A stretch of 64,000 bases of DNA, from assembly GCA_002837415.1 (NCBI GenBank), contig PJCV01000005.1, positions 124,001 through 188,000 on the forward strand, written 5' to 3'. The notes below the pieces were generated by a model that searched no databases, was not told the origin of the DNA, and saw nothing but the letters and a program-made list of their open reading frames with translations. Shown here piece after piece: positions 62,397 to 64,000 of this stretch (within the stretch, counting starts at the first letter, position 1; every line of letters begins with the position of its first letter). This stretch comes from Actinomycetales bacterium SN12 (GTDB lineage Bacteria > Actinomycetota > Actinomycetes > Actinomycetales > Microbacteriaceae). Both the position numbers and the translations under genes were made by a program.

Positions 62397-63989
62397 ATGC
62401 CCCATAGCCCACGCCCTCGTTCGAACCGATCCGCGCGTCTTCTTGCGATGTCCGTCCTCGCTACGGCGCTGTCGGTTCTCGCAGGACCTCTAGGCACCGC
62501 CGCCGCGGCACCCTCTCCTCTCCCAGCAGCTGAGCAGGCTGTCGCCTCGAGCGCAGCTACTCAGTCAGTCCTGATCGCAGCGCAGAGTGACTGGCGTTGG
62601 AGATACTCGGACGACGGCTGGCCCACTGGATGGCAAGAGACCGACTTCGACGATTCCGCGTGGAAGGCTGCCCCCGCCCCCCTCGGATTCGGCCGCGATG
62701 CGGTTAGTCAGGTCGTCGATTCGAGCGTGCCGCCCGCCGATCGTGGCCTCAGTCTGCAGTCGAGGAAGTCGTTCACCGTCGAAGAGCCCGAGGAATTCGC
62801 GTCCGCGACGCTGACTGTGCGCGCGGATGACGGTGTCGTCGTCTTCCTCAACGGTGAGGAGATCGGACGAGCGAATCTCCCCTCCGGGGCGCTGTCTGCG
62901 TCCACGTACGCGACCGCGGCGCCCAGTACCTCGCAAGCCACGAAGACCCGCGCCTTCAGCATCCCGGTCGACCTTCTGCGGCAAGGTGAGAACGTCATCA
63001 GCGCGTCCACGCACTTGAACTGGCACGCTACCCCCGGCGTGAGCTTCGATGCGACGCTTGTGGCGGACAAGGCAGAAGCCGCTCGGCCATCGTGCGGTGC
63101 ACAGGGATATCTCGCTCCCACATGCGGGGCACTGTGGGGTGCATATACCACGCGCGGTGCAAATCTCACCAGCGCCGTCACGGACCTCGAAAGCAAGGTC
63201 GGACGTCAGTTCGACCTCACTCTTCGGTACCACGATTTCTCGACGCACGTGCATCAGGGTCTCTTCCCCGACGCTGACGAGCGGGCGCTAGGACAGTCTC
63301 GCACCCCGGTTCTCGCATGGCAGGCGCGGGTTGCCTCCACGAACACCGACATCCGCTGGGCTGACATCGCCCGGGGGTCATGGGACAAGATCATCGACGA
63401 CGCGGCATCGCGGCTGAAGTCCTACGGCAAGCCTGTGATGATCGCGTTCGACCCGGAGTTCGACCGGCTCGACAAGGGTTCGATGGCGGACTACGTCGCC
63501 GCGTTCAAGCGCGTGCATCAGAGGTTCGAGGCGAATGGAACAACGAACGTCGCATGGCTATGGGTTTCTACCGGATACCTCGGGGCAGGAAATGATGCCA
63601 AGATTCTTGCCGGGTACCCTGGCGATCAGTATGTGGATTGGGTCGGCTTCGATCCGTATAACTTCTTCACCTGCAACGGGTCTCGCTGGAACTCATTTGA
63701 GCAGGAAGTGGCGGGCCCGCACGACTTCCTGGTGAATTCCGGTTTCGGCTCCAAGCCCCAGATCCTCATGGAATACGGCACCGAATTCGACGAGAATGAC
63801 CCTCGGGCATCGGCAGCCTGGTACGAGTCGATCCCATCGGTGCTGAAGAAGTATCCGAACATCAAGGCGCTGATCCGATTCGATGCGAACTCGGTATCAT
63901 CGACCTGCAACGTCAGTATCGAGAACGGCTCAGGTATGCTTTCCGCGTTCGCGTCGGCGGGCGCCGACCCGTGGTTGAACACCAAGTAA
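62397..63989 (+). CDS. Secreted GH26-like glycosidase with N-terminal binding-type module
   Basis: A 530-residue exported enzyme. A signal peptide covers about 1-40 (SARLLAMSVLATALSVLAGPLGTAAAA). A module follows (about 55-225: WRWRYSDDGWPTGWQETDFDDSAW, then LTVRADDGVVVFLNGEEIGRANLP), homologous to the duplicated module of the large surface protein. The catalytic domain (about 232-520) is GH26-like: E354 in AFDPEFDR is the likely acid/base and E459 in LMEYGTEF the likely nucleophile. It may cleave the polysaccharide of the adjacent cluster or a plant mannan. Start: ATG 62397 with AGGTGA upstream; the real stop is at 63989. Confidence 0.85.
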   Translation: MPHSPRPRSNRSARLLAMSVLATALSVLAGPLGTAAAAPSPLPAAEQAVASSAATQSVLIAAQSDWRWRYSDDGWPTGWQETDFDDSAWKAAPAPLGFGRDAVSQVVDSSVPPADRGLSLQSRKSFTVEEPEEFASATLTVRADDGVVVFLNGEEIGRANLPSGALSASTYATAAPSTSQATKTRAFSIPVDLLRQGENVISASTHLNWHATPGVSFDATLVADKAEAARPSCGAQGYLAPTCGALWGAYTTRGANLTSAVTDLESKVGRQFDLTLRYHDFSTHVHQGLFPDADERALGQSRTPVLAWQARVASTNTDIRWADIARGSWDKIIDDAASRLKSYGKPVMIAFDPEFDRLDKGSMADYVAAFKRVHQRFEANGTTNVAWLWVSTGYLGAGNDAKILAGYPGDQYVDWVGFDPYNFFTCNGSRWNSFEQEVAGPHDFLVNSGFGSKPQILMEYGTEFDENDPRASAAWYESIPSVLKKYPNIKALIRFDANSVSSTCNVSIENGSGMLSAFASAGADPWLNTK

Positions 63990-64000
63990 CCGAATCGATT

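Overview
This is a high-GC Gram-positive (Actinobacteria) chromosome segment, most likely from Microbacterium or another Microbacteriaceae. The clues are the strong G/C bias at third codon positions, very frequent GGATGCC/GCATCC words, actinobacterial-type rpoB-rpoC, GTG and TTG starts, many apparently leaderless genes (TANNNT about 6 nt before the start codon), and intergenic copies of the CTTCGACAGGCTCAG-type repeat. No plasmid, phage or intact insertion sequence is visible.

Layout. 1-3281: the end of a sensor kinase, its NarL-type response regulator, and an ABC ATPase/FtsX-like permease pair. 3376-7983: small housekeeping or unknown genes (ComB-like phosphatase, DUF3054, SprT-like, TPR, SpeE-like, LCP ligase). 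8147-13689: a complete dipeptide/oligopeptide ABC importer (binding lipoprotein, two permeases, fused double ATPase). 14408-21865: rpoB-rpoC with a clear promoter and terminator. 21952-23757: lipoprotein, PfkB kinase, tRNA-Tyr. 23885-28893: a nitrite/NO module: DUF2249 protein facing a COG2345-type regulator with three C-terminal cysteines, a polytopic membrane protein, and an 878-residue membrane-anchored copper nitrite reductase fused to an extra cupredoxin. 28943-34544: deaminase, FBP zinc finger, enoyl-CoA hydratase, proline-rich membrane protein, inositol phosphatase, M23 peptidase. 34611-34821: tRNA-Thr, tRNA-Met and a terminator.

34985-40687 is a three-gene SMC-like operon matching JetA-JetB-JetC of Wadjet/MksFEB anti-plasmid systems, but the nuclease gene jetD/mksG is not next to it. 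40807-44926: CstA pyruvate transporter with its YbdD partner, TruA, and an EEP-family phosphatase. 44956-46988 is the least explained part: a PD-(D/E)XK/DUF559-type gene with an AbiEi-like N-terminus, flanked by two tandem arrays (6 copies of about 95 bp and 4 copies of about 104 bp) of the same imperfect palindrome. 47170-49513: rplM-rpsI-glmM.

49857-61860 (minus strand) is an exopolysaccharide locus that looks lower in GC: Alg14/Alg13-like pair, CDP-alcohol phosphatidyltransferase, GT2, a membrane-anchored unknown, a 1,156-residue secreted protein with a fibrinogen-like domain and a duplicated C-terminal module, O-antigen ligase, flippase, GT14-like transferase and a Wzz-type protein. A secreted GH26-like glycosidase carrying the same C-terminal-type module closes the window on the plus strand. 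Short palindromic elements of several unrelated sequence families, often with a forward-forward-reverse half-site layout, occur between genes and in three cases inside genes.
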